Shown here piece after piece: positions 43,319-53,579 of a DNA stretch of 64,000 nucleotides. Location: assembly GCF_001690685.1 (NCBI RefSeq), contig NZ_LZGL01000009.1, positions 372,001 through 436,000 on the forward strand, read 5' to 3'. Origin of the DNA: Gilliamella sp. wkB112 (lineage in GTDB: Bacteria; Pseudomonadota; Gammaproteobacteria; Enterobacterales; Orbaceae). The position numbers were made by a program, and so were the translations under genes. Each line of letters starts with the position of its first letter. The stretch's first letter is position 1. Below the pieces are notes generated by a model, which did no database searches, was not told where the DNA came from, and saw only the letters and a program-made list of their open reading frames with translations.

Positions 43319-44359
43319 TTAGTGACTAGCTAAATAAACTTTAAACTTGGTGGTTTGTGCAATCACTTCTACTTTACTAAAAGTTTCATCCAGTAAGGTT
43401 TGATAAGGTAAAAATGAATTTGCCACAATACATAAATGACCATTGAGCTTTAAATGTGTTTTCGCTTCCTTAATCAATGAATTAACTGCAATATAACTGG
43501 TTTCTTTGCCATCATGAAACGGTGGATTAGAAATTATTAAATGATATTTATCTGGCAAATGTGAAAAGACATCACTAGCCACCACTTGCGCTTTAATCTG
43601 GTTACTAGCCAACGTAGCCTTACTTGATTCAATTGCGACACAATTAACGTCAGATAAAGTTAACTCAATATCGGGATATAATTTGCCAATTACCGTCGCC
43701 AAAATACCTGAACCACAACCAACATCTAAAACAGAACCTTTAATAATATCCACATGTTCCAGTAGTGCATTTAATAGCAATTCACTGCCGGCATCTAACC
43801 CTTTTTGACTAAATACTCCCGGTAAACTTGTTATGGTAATTTCTTGTTTTTCGATAGTTAATTGATAACTTAACCACCACTCAGATAAATCAAATGCTAA
43901 ACGGCTATCAGCATGAAAATGGTATAAACCACAACGCCTGGCACTATCTATTTTTTGAATAGTGCCAAAATCCGTTAACAATGCTTCAACACTTTTAACT
44001 CCGGTACGATTTTCACCAACAATAAAAATATTACTGTCTTTAGGCATATTATGTAATAAATAGGACAATTGAAATTGTGCTTCACTCTTGGTTTTGGGCC
44101 AGTAGTAAATTAATGTATTCATACCTGTATAAAATTCACCGTGCGGTTGTAATGAAAAAATAGTTTCTCGCCCATATGAACTATTATGTAAACGTAAATA
44201 AGTGTGAAATTGACTACAATGAATTTTTACATGCTTTGCTGGGATAATTACCGGATAACTATCTTGAATATCACCCGCGATAATTACATTTTTATCACTA
44301 AAAAAATCCTGATGACGTTCAAGTACTTGACTTGCAGGAGTATAAGCGGACGCTGCCAT
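43319..44359 (-). CDS. rsmC: 16S rRNA m2G1207 methyltransferase
   Basis: Methylates guanine 1207 in the 30S subunit using S-adenosylmethionine. 346 residues: a degenerate N-terminal methyltransferase domain and a catalytic C-terminal domain with VLDVGCGSGILATVI (SAM site) and NPPFH (catalytic NPPF) at about residue 270. It is divergent from holD-rimI, the E. coli arrangement. Confidence 0.96.
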   Translation of the reverse strand: MAASAYTPASQVLERHQDFFSDKNVIIAGDIQDSYPVIIPAKHVKIHCSQFHTYLRLHNSSYGRETIFSLQPHGEFYTGMNTLIYYWPKTKSEAQFQLSYLLHNMPKDSNIFIVGENRTGVKSVEALLTDFGTIQKIDSARRCGLYHFHADSRLAFDLSEWWLSYQLTIEKQEITITSLPGVFSQKGLDAGSELLLNALLEHVDIIKGSVLDVGCGSGILATVIGKLYPDIELTLSDVNCVAIESSKATLASNQIKAQVVASDVFSHLPDKYHLIISNPPFHDGKETSYIAVNSLIKEAKTHLKLNGHLCIVANSFLPYQTLLDETFSKVEVIAQTTKFKVYLASH

Positions 44360-44446
44360 ATTACCTCAATCAAAAAACCTTTATAAATTTAGCCTATAAT
44401 TATACAATTAACCCAACTTAATCCCTAATAAAAAAGCTATCCAATA

Positions 44447-44854
44447 ATGAACGTACAAGATTGGTATTTAAAACAGTTTAATATAACCCAATATATTTTA
44501 CGCAATCCGGCCGTTTTAAAAGGTGAAATTGCAACACAGATAGGCAATGATATTCGTTTAATTGTTGTGACTAACCAACCGCCTACACAAAAAATCTATT
44601 TTGATATTTTAAAAGCGATCCAATTGAACGAAGATCAAGTAATTGTATTGACACCATCACAACTTATTATGCCAACAAACGAGATCCAAACCGTAGTTTG
44701 GTTTATTGATGTTAAACCAGATGACGCATGGTTAAATCAACTTACTATTCAAACCATTAGCTTAGATCTACTAGCTAGTGCACCACAACAAAAACGCCAA
44801 CTTTGGCAACAGTTATGTCAATATGAAAACTATTTCCATCCTGAACGAACATGA
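44447..44854 (+). CDS. holD: DNA polymerase III psi subunit
   Basis: Psi joins the clamp loader to chi and single-strand-binding protein. The 135-residue protein begins MNVQDWYLKQFNITQYILRNP, with GEIATQIGNDIRLIVVTN and VVWFIDV in the core, all consistent with HolD. It overlaps rimI by 32 bases, an arrangement also seen in E. coli. Confidence 0.9.
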   Translation: MNVQDWYLKQFNITQYILRNPAVLKGEIATQIGNDIRLIVVTNQPPTQKIYFDILKAIQLNEDQVIVLTPSQLIMPTNEIQTVVWFIDVKPDDAWLNQLTIQTISLDLLASAPQQKRQLWQQLCQYENYFHPERT

Positions 44855-45284
44855 TTTAGCTGATGCATATCAGTTAGAATTACTTTGCCATTTAGTTCCG
44901 TGGTCAAAACAGATATTCTATTCAAACCAAGGTGACCGCTATTTAAATCTCAAAATAAGTATCGATGAGCAAATGGTCGGTTTTTGCATTTGCCAACAAG
45001 TTGCCGATGAGGCCAACCTATTTAATATTGCTATTCACCCAAAATTTAGACAGCAAGGACTAGCAAAGGATCTCCTTAATGAATTAATTTCTAGATTACT
45101 GACAATTAATCCACCCAACTCACCATCTACACTTTGGTTAGAAGTGCGTGAATCGAATCAAGTTGCGATTCAGTTATATCATTCTTTGGGTTTTAATGAG
45201 ATTACTATTCGCAAAAATTATTATCCAACCGCAGATGGTAATTACGAAAATGCCATCATCATGGCTTATGCTTTAAAATTATAA
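44823..45284 (+). CDS. rimI: Ribosomal protein S18 alanine N-acetyltransferase
   Basis: GNAT enzyme that acetylates the N-terminal Ala of S18. 153 residues from ATG 44823: MKTISILNEHDLADAYQLE is the family start; LFNIAIHPKFRQQGLAKDLL is the acetyl-CoA motif, and LWLEVRESNQVAIQLYHSLG and ITIRKNYYPTADGNYENAI are diagnostic. A longer frame from 44778 lies within holD and lacks support. In E. coli yjjG follows; here thiN follows after 13 bases. Confidence 0.95.
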   Translation: MKTISILNEHDLADAYQLELLCHLVPWSKQIFYSNQGDRYLNLKISIDEQMVGFCICQQVADEANLFNIAIHPKFRQQGLAKDLLNELISRLLTINPPNSPSTLWLEVRESNQVAIQLYHSLGFNEITIRKNYYPTADGNYENAIIMAYALKL

Positions 45285-45297
45285 CAAGGAAACAACC

Positions 45298-45915
45298 ATG
45301 ATTAATAAAGCACTGCTTTTTGTAAATGGCGAACCACCACAATGTTATCCAACTAATTTAGAAAGCTATAAATATATCGCGTGTACTGATGGTGCTTATC
45401 ATAACTATTTAGCTAACACTGCCATTATACCGAATTTTATTATTGGTGATTTAGATAGTTGGGATAAAGATCAACCCATTAATGAACAAATTCAGATTAT
45501 TCATACCCCAGATCAAAGTAAAACTGATTTTGAAAAAGCACTACTATTCTTAGCATCTAAAGGAATAACTGAATTTTCCATTTACGGCGCAACTGGGCAT
45601 GCTAGCGACCATTTTTTGGGTAATCTTTCGGTAGCTAAACATTACTATCACCAATATAAAATTATTTTTTATGATAATTATTGCCACTTTTTTTACGCTA
45701 ATTGCCATGAAGTAATTAACCATGTAAAACAACGCATTATTTCGCTTTTACCAATGCCAAAGGTAACTGGCTTGACTATTACTGGTTTTGAATACCCTTT
45801 AACAGAGCAAACATTAATATTTGGCGGGTTAACCAGCGTGCGTAATAAAGCCGTGGCAGATCAAGTAGAAATTTTTTTTAAAAATGGTGATTTAATAGTT
45901 TTCGTTGAAGATTGA
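45298..45915 (+). CDS. thiN: Thiamine pyrophosphokinase
   Basis: Converts thiamine to thiamine pyrophosphate with ATP. 205 residues: DGAYHNYL, the catalytic IIGDLDSWDKD, DQSKTDFEKAL and the C-terminal TIFGGLTSVRNKA-like segment (residues about 180-192) all fit. AAGGAA precedes the start by 8 bases. E. coli uses the kinases ThiL and ThiK instead of this enzyme, so this bacterium can use scavenged thiamine directly. Position after rimI suggests co-transcription. Confidence 0.9.
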   Translation: MINKALLFVNGEPPQCYPTNLESYKYIACTDGAYHNYLANTAIIPNFIIGDLDSWDKDQPINEQIQIIHTPDQSKTDFEKALLFLASKGITEFSIYGATGHASDHFLGNLSVAKHYYHQYKIIFYDNYCHFFYANCHEVINHVKQRIISLLPMPKVTGLTITGFEYPLTEQTLIFGGLTSVRNKAVADQVEIFFKNGDLIVFVED

Positions 45916-45982
45916 CATTAATATTTACATTCCTTTACACTACAATATATTGGATAAAAATAAAACATCATTGGAATCTTAC

Positions 45983-46783
45983 ATGCTTTTAAAAAAAATA
46001 TCAGTGTTGACGAGTTCATTATTCGTTTCCTGCATGGTATTTGCGCAAAATAATAATACGCAAACCAATACAGATAATCTTATTGACACTTTCCTTAAAT
46101 GTGATGCTCAGTTCTTTAAAGAATTAGCAAAAAATAAAACCTCGTTTGAACAATTTTTTGAGTTAGCGACTACCGATAATGTTGCTTATATTCCTGTAGA
46201 AAATATTCAAAAGAATGATAAAAACAGTGTTATATTTAAAAAACCATTTTATTACAAGGGATTATCAATAACTGGTTACAAAAATATTTTTGTTGAGACC
46301 CCATTTTTAGGTCAATATTTTTATTGGGGATTCATTATCAATAATGATATAGACAAAGTACAAAGTTCTTTAAATAACATCAATTGGTCGAAATACTCTT
46401 CAAATTCATATTCGGCTAATGCACAAATTTATGACCGTAAAAATAAATCAATTAACTGGGAAAATAACCCTTATTCAATTGATGGTGTTGTTCCAAGGCA
46501 AGGAACTATTGAAAAGTCTCTTTATTTAGAACCAATATCCAATAACCAAATTCAACTTCTTTGTTCTATTCAAGGAGATTTGACCAAAGACATTTTGTAT
46601 ACAATTAGACCGGATATCAAACCTGCATATGAAAGCATAGAAGCAAAACAAAAAGAAATGATAAAAGCTTATAAATTAAAAAAACAGAAAGAAAAAGAGT
46701 TGCAACAACAGAATCATCAATCGCAACCAGATACCAGTATTAAAGTAAAGGAAAATGATAAACAAAAGGGAGAAAATATCTAA
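45983..46783 (+). CDS. Secreted protein of unknown family
   Basis: 266 residues from ATG 45983, which gives a proper signal peptide (MLLKKISVLTSSLFVSCMVFA, cleaved before QNNN); an upstream in-frame ATG at 45905 overlaps thiN. The mature part has a globular region to about residue 215 with two cysteines (FLKCDAQ and QLLCSIQ) that may pair, then a Lys/Gln/Glu-rich tail (about 220-266) likely to be helical and extended. I recognise no domain. The stop is directly followed by the start of the next gene, so the two proteins are probably made and work together. Confidence 0.7.
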   Translation: MLLKKISVLTSSLFVSCMVFAQNNNTQTNTDNLIDTFLKCDAQFFKELAKNKTSFEQFFELATTDNVAYIPVENIQKNDKNSVIFKKPFYYKGLSITGYKNIFVETPFLGQYFYWGFIINNDIDKVQSSLNNINWSKYSSNSYSANAQIYDRKNKSINWENNPYSIDGVVPRQGTIEKSLYLEPISNNQIQLLCSIQGDLTKDILYTIRPDIKPAYESIEAKQKEMIKAYKLKKQKEKELQQQNHQSQPDTSIKVKENDKQKGENI

Positions 46784-47305
46784 ATGAAAAAAATATGGCT
46801 TTTATTAATTTTTCTCTCTTTTAACGTATTAAGTAATGATACTAAATCTATTACCGCGACTAGCAATGGCTCAGCAGCTATTAGCACCAACGAGGATTTA
46901 CAAGATTCTAGAGTTGGCGAACAATTTATTCCAATTAAAAAAACTAAAGAAGATAATATAGTTAGTTATTCATTAATTGATAGACAATCAGTTACTTTAC
47001 ACCCTTATAATAAAAGAATTCGCGTTTTTAATGAAATTATTAATTTTTCACCAGAATTAGTATTTGAAAAGACAAAAGGGGAAAAAATAAAATATAAATC
47101 CATGGAGATCCAGCAATATATTAATTGTGATAAAAAAGAAATTGCTAAAGGACCTTTCAGTATATATGAAAAATATTTTGCTGAGGGCGATTTAATTGAT
47201 ACTAATAATACTCCGAATCGTTGGATAGCAGATAATCGCCATAGCGATGATCATCAATTACTCATCATTGCTTGTTCTCTTCCACTTGTTGAACAGCCAA
47301 AATGA
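46784..47305 (+). CDS. Secreted protein resembling surface adhesin E
   Basis: 173 residues with signal peptide MKKIWLLLIFLSFNVLS. The mature protein resembles the Adhesin_E (protein E) family of Haemophilus: SLIDRQSVTLHPYNKRIRVFNEIINF, then KYKSMEIQQYINCDKKE, and a terminal IIACSL. The two cysteines of the YINC and IIAC segments correspond to the disulfide in protein E, which binds host vitronectin and laminin in Haemophilus. The similarity is weak and judged by eye. No lipobox is seen. It is followed by a hairpin terminator. Confidence 0.6.
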   Translation: MKKIWLLLIFLSFNVLSNDTKSITATSNGSAAISTNEDLQDSRVGEQFIPIKKTKEDNIVSYSLIDRQSVTLHPYNKRIRVFNEIINFSPELVFEKTKGEKIKYKSMEIQQYINCDKKEIAKGPFSIYEKYFAEGDLIDTNNTPNRWIADNRHSDDHQLLIIACSLPLVEQPK

Positions 47306-47318
47306 TTAAATTTTGGCT
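47295..47318 (+). terminator. Terminator hairpin after the adhesin E-like gene
   Basis: AGCCAAAAT pairs with ATTTTGGCT around GATTAA. The stem covers the stop codon at 47303-47305 and is followed by CATTCTTGTC, moderately T-rich. Confidence 0.55.
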
Positions 47319-47402
47319 CATTCTTGTCTGCGTAAGTATGGTACAATTTAACGCGTTGTGCTAATATTTACGTATTGTTTTTATTAAATAGATTATATAG
47401 TT

Positions 47403-47714
47403 ATGAATATCACTGAATTCCATGCTCTTACTGACCAACTATTTAATAATATTGAATTATTTTTAGACAACTATGCTGATGAACAAGGTTGTGATATTGA
47501 CTATGAAACCCATGGAAATGTCATTACTATTTCTTTCCCTAATAACAGCAAAATTATTGTCAATACCCAAGAACCGCTGTTGCAAGTTTGGTTAGCTACA
47601 CGTAAGCAAGGCTACCATTTTGATTACGTAAATAATCAATGGATATGTAATCGCACTAATGATTCATTTGACAAAATTTTTGCCGAAGCAGTTGCTGATC
47701 AAGCTAACTCTTAA
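47403..47714 (+). CDS. cyaY: Frataxin-like iron-binding protein CyaY
   Basis: 103-residue protein that regulates iron-sulfur cluster assembly at IscS. MNITEFHALTDQLFNNIELFLDNY is the acidic helix that binds iron; NVITISFPNNSKIIVNTQEPLLQVWLATRKQGYHFDY is the signature beta sheet. It is convergent with uvrD and sits near the dapF-xerC set; in E. coli cyaY neighbours the same set. Confidence 0.95.
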   Translation: MNITEFHALTDQLFNNIELFLDNYADEQGCDIDYETHGNVITISFPNNSKIIVNTQEPLLQVWLATRKQGYHFDYVNNQWICNRTNDSFDKIFAEAVADQANS

Positions 47715-47784
47715 CCTTTATAACCACAAACATTACTAAGAAATAGGTTAAATTATAGCTTGCTACACATTTAAACTGATATCA

Positions 47785-50007
47785 TTAAATTAAAGTTAGA
47801 TTAGCGAGTTTAATCACCAACCATTTTATACCTTCATTAACAAACGCAATTTGTATACGACGGTGATCACCTTCACCATCAAGATTAATTATCGTCCCTT
47901 CACCAAAACGTTGATGTTTAACTTTACGACCTAAAATATAACCATCATTTTCACGTACCTTTTTTTGATAAGAATTTTTACGATTATTAATGAATTGCTC
48001 ATTTTCATTTAATTGCTTATGTCTTGTTTCAGGAACAGAAATCATTCCGCGATAACTAATTTCATTTAGATTCTCAATAGGTAATTCAGCCAAAAAACGA
48101 GATGGTAAATTGCGCTCATCTCGTCCATAAAGTCTTCTTAATTCACATAACGTTAACGTAAGGTGTTTACGAGCACGCGTAATACCAACATATGCTAAAC
48201 GTCTTTCTTCTTCCATTTTATCTACTTCTTGCATAGAACGTTGTGCAGGGAAAATACCTTCTTCAAGCCCAACTATAAACACATTGTCAAACTCTAATCC
48301 TTTGGCTGAATGTAAAGTCATTAATTGTACTGAGTCTTGCTCTTTAATCACATCGCGACTTTCTAAGGAGGTATGTGCTAAAAAAGACTCCAATACGGTT
48401 AATGTCTCACCGCTTTCACCATCTTCAATTACGGTATTTTCATTAGCACCATAAAATTGTTCGGCAGCTGAAACTAATTCTTCGAGATTTTCTAGCCTTG
48501 ATTGACCTTTAATCCCAGGCTCTTGTTCATACATTTGTAGTACACCGGATAGTTTTATAATCGCCTCAAGCTGTTTATAAAATGGTAATAATCCTACTTC
48601 ATCATAAATTGATTCCATTAATTCTAAGAAGCGACTAATTCCCGAACGTTGTCTTTCAGTCAATCCATTAGTCTGAATTAGCATTAAACTGGCATCCCAC
48701 AAAGAAATATTATTTTGTTTGGCCGTAAGTTTAACTTTATCGAGAGTTACGTTACCAATACCGCGTGTTGGTGTATTAACGGTAGTCTCAAAAGCCATAT
48801 CATTATTATGATCATGTAACAAACGTAAATAAGCCAAGGCTAATTTAACCTCTTGCCGTTCATAAAAACGAATAGAACCATAAATTTGATAAGGTAATCC
48901 TGCTTGTAATAATGTATCTTCAAAAATACGTGACTGAACATTATTACGATATAAGATCGCACAACTGGAATAAGGTTGACCTTCAATATGTCGTTTTTTA
49001 ATCTCTCCAACAACAAAACGGGCTTCATCAATATCATTAAAACCGATATACAGGGATATTTTTTCTCCAATTCCGCTATCGGTCCATAAATTTTTTCCCA
49101 AACGATTCAAATTATTGGCAATTAATTTATTGGCTGCATCTAAAATAGTGCTTGTTGACCGATAGTTTTGCTCCAGGCGAATAATTTCAGTTTCTGGATA
49201 ATCATTAATAAATAATTGTAAATTATCAGCATTAGCACCACGCCAACTATAAATAGATTGATCATCATCCCCTACAATCATGACATTAGCAGTAGTTCCA
49301 GCTAATTTTTGTACTAAACGATATTGAATTTGATTAGTATCTTGAAATTCATCAATTAAAATATTAGCAAACCGTTGTTGACAATAATGCAAAACATCCT
49401 GATTACGACATAAAAGTTCATAGGTACGGAGTATTAATTCAGAAAAGTCCACGTAACCGACTCGGTCACAAATTGCCTGATAATCTCGATAAATATTTTG
49501 CCACATCACTTGTTTTGGATCTTCGGCAACAATAGCATCAGCCCGTAAACCCTTTTCTTTCTGTGTTGAAATAAAAGCAACGCACTCTTTAGATGACCAC
49601 TGCTTTTCATCGATCTTCAATTCGCGAAAAATTCGCTTTACTAAACGGTTTTGATCTTCAGTATCAATAAGTTGGAAATTAGCTGGCAAATTAGCTTGTT
49701 CTGAAAACATTCGTAATAAACGGTGAGTTAGGCCATGAAATGTTCCAATCCACATACTAGTATAATACCCTTCTCCAACCAATGCTCGAATACGTTCTTG
49801 CATTTCTGCAGCGGCTTTATTAGTGAAGGTCACTGCAAAAATAGAATTTGGGGAATAATTTTTTTCAAGGCATAGCCATGCTATACGGTGTACTAATACC
49901 CTAGTTTTCCCACTACCAGCACCAGCAAGAACAATAGTATATTGGCTATCGGTGGTGACAGCATTTTGTTGTTCAGTATTTAAGTCAGTTAATAATAATT
50001 TATTCAT
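47785..50007 (-). CDS. uvrD: DNA helicase II
   Basis: 3'-5' helicase of mismatch and nucleotide excision repair. About 740 residues: Walker A AGAGSGKTR, motif Ia VTFTNKAAAEM, DEFQDTN Walker B, QSIYSWRGA, YRS, VQLMTLHSAKGLEFD and VGITRARKH. The C-terminal tail has a Tudor-like region (GRKVKHQRFGEGTII) that binds RNA polymerase. ATG 50007 gives a start like E. coli UvrD (MNKLLLTDLNTEQQNAV); an ATG at 50028 is also possible. Part of the leftward lptM-lysA-dapF-yigA-xerC-yigB-uvrD stretch; 168 bases separate it from yigB. Confidence 0.96.
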   Translation of the reverse strand: MNKLLLTDLNTEQQNAVTTDSQYTIVLAGAGSGKTRVLVHRIAWLCLEKNYSPNSIFAVTFTNKAAAEMQERIRALVGEGYYTSMWIGTFHGLTHRLLRMFSEQANLPANFQLIDTEDQNRLVKRIFRELKIDEKQWSSKECVAFISTQKEKGLRADAIVAEDPKQVMWQNIYRDYQAICDRVGYVDFSELILRTYELLCRNQDVLHYCQQRFANILIDEFQDTNQIQYRLVQKLAGTTANVMIVGDDDQSIYSWRGANADNLQLFINDYPETEIIRLEQNYRSTSTILDAANKLIANNLNRLGKNLWTDSGIGEKISLYIGFNDIDEARFVVGEIKKRHIEGQPYSSCAILYRNNVQSRIFEDTLLQAGLPYQIYGSIRFYERQEVKLALAYLRLLHDHNNDMAFETTVNTPTRGIGNVTLDKVKLTAKQNNISLWDASLMLIQTNGLTERQRSGISRFLELMESIYDEVGLLPFYKQLEAIIKLSGVLQMYEQEPGIKGQSRLENLEELVSAAEQFYGANENTVIEDGESGETLTVLESFLAHTSLESRDVIKEQDSVQLMTLHSAKGLEFDNVFIVGLEEGIFPAQRSMQEVDKMEEERRLAYVGITRARKHLTLTLCELRRLYGRDERNLPSRFLAELPIENLNEISYRGMISVPETRHKQLNENEQFINNRKNSYQKKVRENDGYILGRKVKHQRFGEGTIINLDGEGDHRRIQIAFVNEGIKWLVIKLANLTLI

Positions 50008-50196
50008 TTTTATTTCGTTTACAGTCATCCAAATTCAATACCATTAATTGGTGTTGTTTTCGTTATTATTTATATTTTCAGTATATTTTATAATGTTGCT
50101 CAGTTAATTATTTTCAATGGGACATAAAGATAGGTTATTTACTTAATACAAATATAGATAATTTAAAATACTGTCTATTTATACATGTAACATGAA

Positions 50197-50910
50197 TTAT
50201 AACAGATTATCTAATTCTGACAATTGACTTATTTCAATATGAGGTAAACACCTTGCATCAGAAAGATAGAAAATATCTTGTTCGAAAATATTAAGCCAAC
50301 AAGATAAAAAACCGCTATTAATCGCTCCATCAACATCAGTAAATAAATTATCGCCAACATGCAATATTTGTCGGGATGGTATTGCTAATTTTTGTGCAGC
50401 TAATGCAAAGATTTCTGGAAAAGGTTTTGAACGACCATTCTCACCACCACGTAAAGAAAATTGAAAATAATCATGTAAACCAATTTTAGCAATCTCCACA
50501 TTGCCATTAGTAATAACCGCCAAAGGATATTTAGCAGCTAACTTTCTTAACAAAGTATGGGTTGCTTGTGGTACTTGCATTTTATGTCGCCAAAAGTTAA
50601 AAGTTGCCAGAGACTCATCAAGAATATTAGGAATTTGTTCTGCTGGAATTTTAGCCTTGATTAATAGGGATTTTATTGTTTCATTTCGCCAGACAATAAC
50701 ATCATGATAAATTTCAGGATTAATAGTAAGTAAAGCTTTTTTTTCAGCATGAAAGCTAGTTAATGTTATATCTTTTAATTGTATATATTGCTGTAGTTGT
50801 TTTATGAGTTCATCTTCAGCTCGTTCAACAATCATACTGTTATTATATAAAGTATCGTCAAGATCAAAGGTGATAGCTTTAATACTGTCAATTGAACGAT
50901 AGAAATGCAT
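50197..50910 (-). CDS. yigB: HAD-type phosphatase YigB, flavin pathway
   Basis: Haloacid dehalogenase-family enzyme; in E. coli it dephosphorylates 5-amino-6-ribitylamino-uracil phosphate in riboflavin synthesis. 237 residues: motif I FDLDDTLYNN, motif II VITNGN, motif III Lys in GRSKPFPEIF, motif IV HVGDNLFTDVDGA. The start follows xerC after 2 bases, so the genes are translationally linked, as in E. coli. YigB fits better than YjjG because of its start MHFYRSIDSIKAITFDLDDT. Confidence 0.92.
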   Translation of the reverse strand: MHFYRSIDSIKAITFDLDDTLYNNSMIVERAEDELIKQLQQYIQLKDITLTSFHAEKKALLTINPEIYHDVIVWRNETIKSLLIKAKIPAEQIPNILDESLATFNFWRHKMQVPQATHTLLRKLAAKYPLAVITNGNVEIAKIGLHDYFQFSLRGGENGRSKPFPEIFALAAQKLAIPSRQILHVGDNLFTDVDGAINSGFLSCWLNIFEQDIFYLSDARCLPHIEISQLSELDNLL

Positions 50911-50912
50911 TA

Positions 50913-51833
50913 CTACTTTCCTCTTTTAGCTCTTGGATGTGCAGAATCATAAACTTCAGATAAGTGGGAAAAATCTAAATGAGTATAAACTTGTGTAGTG
51001 GATAAATCGGCATGCCCTAATAATTCTTGTACTGCTCTTAAATCACTACTTGATTCCAGCATATGGGTTGCAAATGAATGGCGTAATTTATGTGGATGTA
51101 CATGCACACTTAAACCTTGTTTAACCCCCCACTGCGCAAATCTTTTTTCTACATTACGGGGAGATATTCGTTTCCCTAACTTGGATATAAACAGTGCATC
51201 ATCTTGTGGTACCAAAAAATCTCGCATTGATAACCAATGATTAATCCATTTAATTGCTTCTCGACCTAATGGCAATTTACGTTCTTTATTGCCTTTTCCC
51301 ATTACGCGAATTTCGCCATCAATCAAGTTTAACTCTCGACAGTTCAGATTAACTAATTCCGAAAGGCGTAGCCCTGACCCATACATAACTTCAAGCATAG
51401 TCCTGTCACGTACAGATAAAGGATCATTATATTCAATATTAAGTAATTGATTAATCTGATCTACATCTATATTTTTGGGTAGATGCTGCCCTTGTTTAGG
51501 ATTTAAAACACCACGCGCCGGGTTAGCGGGTAGTTGCTCATTTTTGACCATCCAATCACAAAAACTACGTAAAGCAGACAATCTTAAAGCTAGACTCCTA
51601 GCTTGTAAACCATTGCGTTTACTCCGACTAATTAATAATCTAACCGCCGACGAATCTAAATCATGCCAACAAGAAATCTCTACCTCTTTAGCAAGGGCAA
51701 TTAATGCATACAATTGGCGTCGATAATTAATTTGGGTGTTTAAACTAAGTTGTTTTTCTGATTTTAGATAATTTAAAAAATGTTCCACAGGTTGAGTTAA
51801 TAAACAATCATCCCGATCATGAGATTGTTCCAT
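50913..51833 (-). CDS. xerC: Tyrosine recombinase XerC
   Basis: With XerD resolves chromosome dimers at dif during division. 306 residues: N-terminal core-binding domain to about 115, catalytic domain with Arg in [37 protein letters not shown] with the nucleophile Tyr near residue 285. It overlaps yigA by one base (TAATG). No phage att or integron features surround it, so it is the housekeeping protein. Confidence 0.95.
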   Translation of the reverse strand: MEQSHDRDDCLLTQPVEHFLNYLKSEKQLSLNTQINYRRQLYALIALAKEVEISCWHDLDSSAVRLLISRSKRNGLQARSLALRLSALRSFCDWMVKNEQLPANPARGVLNPKQGQHLPKNIDVDQINQLLNIEYNDPLSVRDRTMLEVMYGSGLRLSELVNLNCRELNLIDGEIRVMGKGNKERKLPLGREAIKWINHWLSMRDFLVPQDDALFISKLGKRISPRNVEKRFAQWGVKQGLSVHVHPHKLRHSFATHMLESSSDLRAVQELLGHADLSTTQVYTHLDFSHLSEVYDSAHPRAKRGK

Positions 51834-52579
51834 TACTCACACCCTACCTTTTTACGCATTACCCACTTAGCAATCAAAATCGGTAATATTTCACTAATTT
51901 TTTCTAGTAATAATGTCCCTTGCCCAGCTTGATAATGTTGTGGATCAGAACTAGTAAATAGCAGAACACCTAAATCACCAAACTGCCCCAGTAGAGATAA
52001 AGCAACTGAACCTACATAACCATGTTTCGGTAACAAAAAATCCAATTCTGTAGTATTTAAGGTACCTAGGTATTGATAACTATACTGTAAATGGCGTACA
52101 CGAATAAAATCAAATCGTGAAGAATTAAGGGCATAATGATAATAATTCGATGGCGCATTAAGTAACCATTTATCTTCAAAAAGGTATAAATACGCACCAC
52201 TTAAGCCTAGTGATTTAGCCCAAACATTCAATAGTTCAGCTAAATCATCTAAATTATCGGCTTTAATTAATTGACTTTGCAATGCCATGAATTGATTAAA
52301 TAGTAATTCATTTGAACTAGCATGTTCCATCAATAAAGTAATTTCAGATTCTAATTGATTAATTTTATTGCGTTGTCTGGCCATTTGCCATTCGGGTAAT
52401 GAAATACTATCTCTAATCGGGTGGGGTACTCTGATATTTTCTATAAGGCTTGCATTGCGAATAAAAAAATCAGGATGATCAAGTAAATATTTCCCGACTA
52501 TTTCATCGTCTAATCTCTTAATTGAAACACTACGTCTTGGATTTTTTGCTTTCGATGTACGTGTAGTTTTCTCTACCAT
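51833..52579 (-). CDS. yigA: DUF484 family protein YigA
   Basis: 248-residue GAF-like protein of unknown function that always travels with xerC. The N-terminus is basic ([14 protein letters not shown]), then [35 protein letters not shown] (coiled-coil helix) and a GAF-like half with [33 protein letters not shown]. Overlap with xerC by one base indicates a coupled product. Possibly a helper of Xer recombination, but unproven. Confidence 0.88.
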   Translation of the reverse strand: MVEKTTRTSKAKNPRRSVSIKRLDDEIVGKYLLDHPDFFIRNASLIENIRVPHPIRDSISLPEWQMARQRNKINQLESEITLLMEHASSNELLFNQFMALQSQLIKADNLDDLAELLNVWAKSLGLSGAYLYLFEDKWLLNAPSNYYHYALNSSRFDFIRVRHLQYSYQYLGTLNTTELDFLLPKHGYVGSVALSLLGQFGDLGVLLFTSSDPQHYQAGQGTLLLEKISEILPILIAKWVMRKKVGCE

Positions 52580-52608
52580 AATTAATCTCTTCTGTAACTT
52601 ATATCACA

Positions 52609-52645
52609 ATATTCCAAACAGAATTAAAAACTGTTTTAAATATTA
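52609..52645 (-). other. Stem-loop between dapF and yigA
   Basis: AATATT and AAACAG on the left pair with CTGTTT and AATATT on the right, with a 2x2 internal loop and a 9-base loop. It sits in the 130-base gap after dapF and could be a weak terminator or mRNA processing site inside the operon. Confidence 0.4.
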
Positions 52646-52709
52646 TTGTTCTATTATTTTATGCTTCATTTATTAAAATAGTAAGTAACTAATTAGATTA
52701 AACATAAAA

Positions 52710-53534
52710 TCAAATTGCAATATATCCATCAAACACATGTGTTGCAGGCCCTGTCATATAAAGTGGTTGATTATTACCTTGCCATTCAATAAATAGTTTA
52801 CCCCCAGGTAAATTAACATTTACAGCATTATTAAGTAGACCTTGATTGATACCAACAGCAACGGCTGCACAAGCACCAGTTCCACAAGCTTGAGTTTCGC
52901 CTACACCACGCTCAAAAACGCGTAAATTGATATTATCGCGATCGATAATATGCATAAAGCCTATATTAGCTTTTTCAGGAAAGCGTTCATGTGATTCTAA
53001 TAAAGGTCCTAAGGTAGTAACTTCAGCTGTCAATATATTATCGACTTGGAGGACACAATGGGGATTACCCATTGAAGCAACACCACATAGTACAGTATGT
53101 TCTTGGGCGCGAATAATATAAGTTTTTTCTTCTTTAATGGCTTTAAAAGGTACTCTATTAGGTTCGAATATAGGTTGCCCCATATTGACTCTAACCGTTT
53201 CATCATTATTTACAGTTAATACAATATTACCTTTCATTGTACTCACTTTTAACGTGCGTTTTTTAGTTAGTCCTTTTAATCGCACAAACCTAGCAAAACA
53301 GCGAGCTCCATTACCGCATTGTTGCACTTCACTACCATCAGCATTAAAAATTCGATAATGGAAATCAGAATCAGGAGAATATGGAGGTTCCACTATCAGT
53401 AGCTGATCGAAGCCAACTCCTGTATATCTATCGGCAAGACGCTTTATCATTTCGGTTGAGAGATGAACATTTTGCGTAACCGCATCAATGACCATAAAAT
53501 CATTTCCTAATCCATGCATTTTTGAAAAGTTCAT
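52710..53534 (-). CDS. dapF: Diaminopimelate epimerase
   Basis: Converts LL- to meso-diaminopimelate, needed for peptidoglycan and lysine. 274 residues: [13 protein letters not shown] at the start, the two catalytic cysteines in [15 protein letters not shown] and [15 protein letters not shown]. It lies 45 bases downstream of lysA, so both last steps of lysine synthesis are encoded together. Confidence 0.97.
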   Translation of the reverse strand: MNFSKMHGLGNDFMVIDAVTQNVHLSTEMIKRLADRYTGVGFDQLLIVEPPYSPDSDFHYRIFNADGSEVQQCGNGARCFARFVRLKGLTKKRTLKVSTMKGNIVLTVNNDETVRVNMGQPIFEPNRVPFKAIKEEKTYIIRAQEHTVLCGVASMGNPHCVLQVDNILTAEVTTLGPLLESHERFPEKANIGFMHIIDRDNINLRVFERGVGETQACGTGACAAVAVGINQGLLNNAVNVNLPGGKLFIEWQGNNQPLYMTGPATHVFDGYIAI

Positions 53535-53579
53535 CGTAAATTACCTTCTATCACAACACCATACAATGTTTATATTATG

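Noticed and set aside
47750-47785. Fourth copy of the 37-bp repeat after uvrD
   Set aside because: Only GCTACACATTTAAACT-like similarity; too few matches across the whole length to call.
50913-51833. xerC as the integrase of a mobile element
   Set aside because: It sits in the conserved dapF-yigA-xerC-yigB order, with no att repeats or phage genes.
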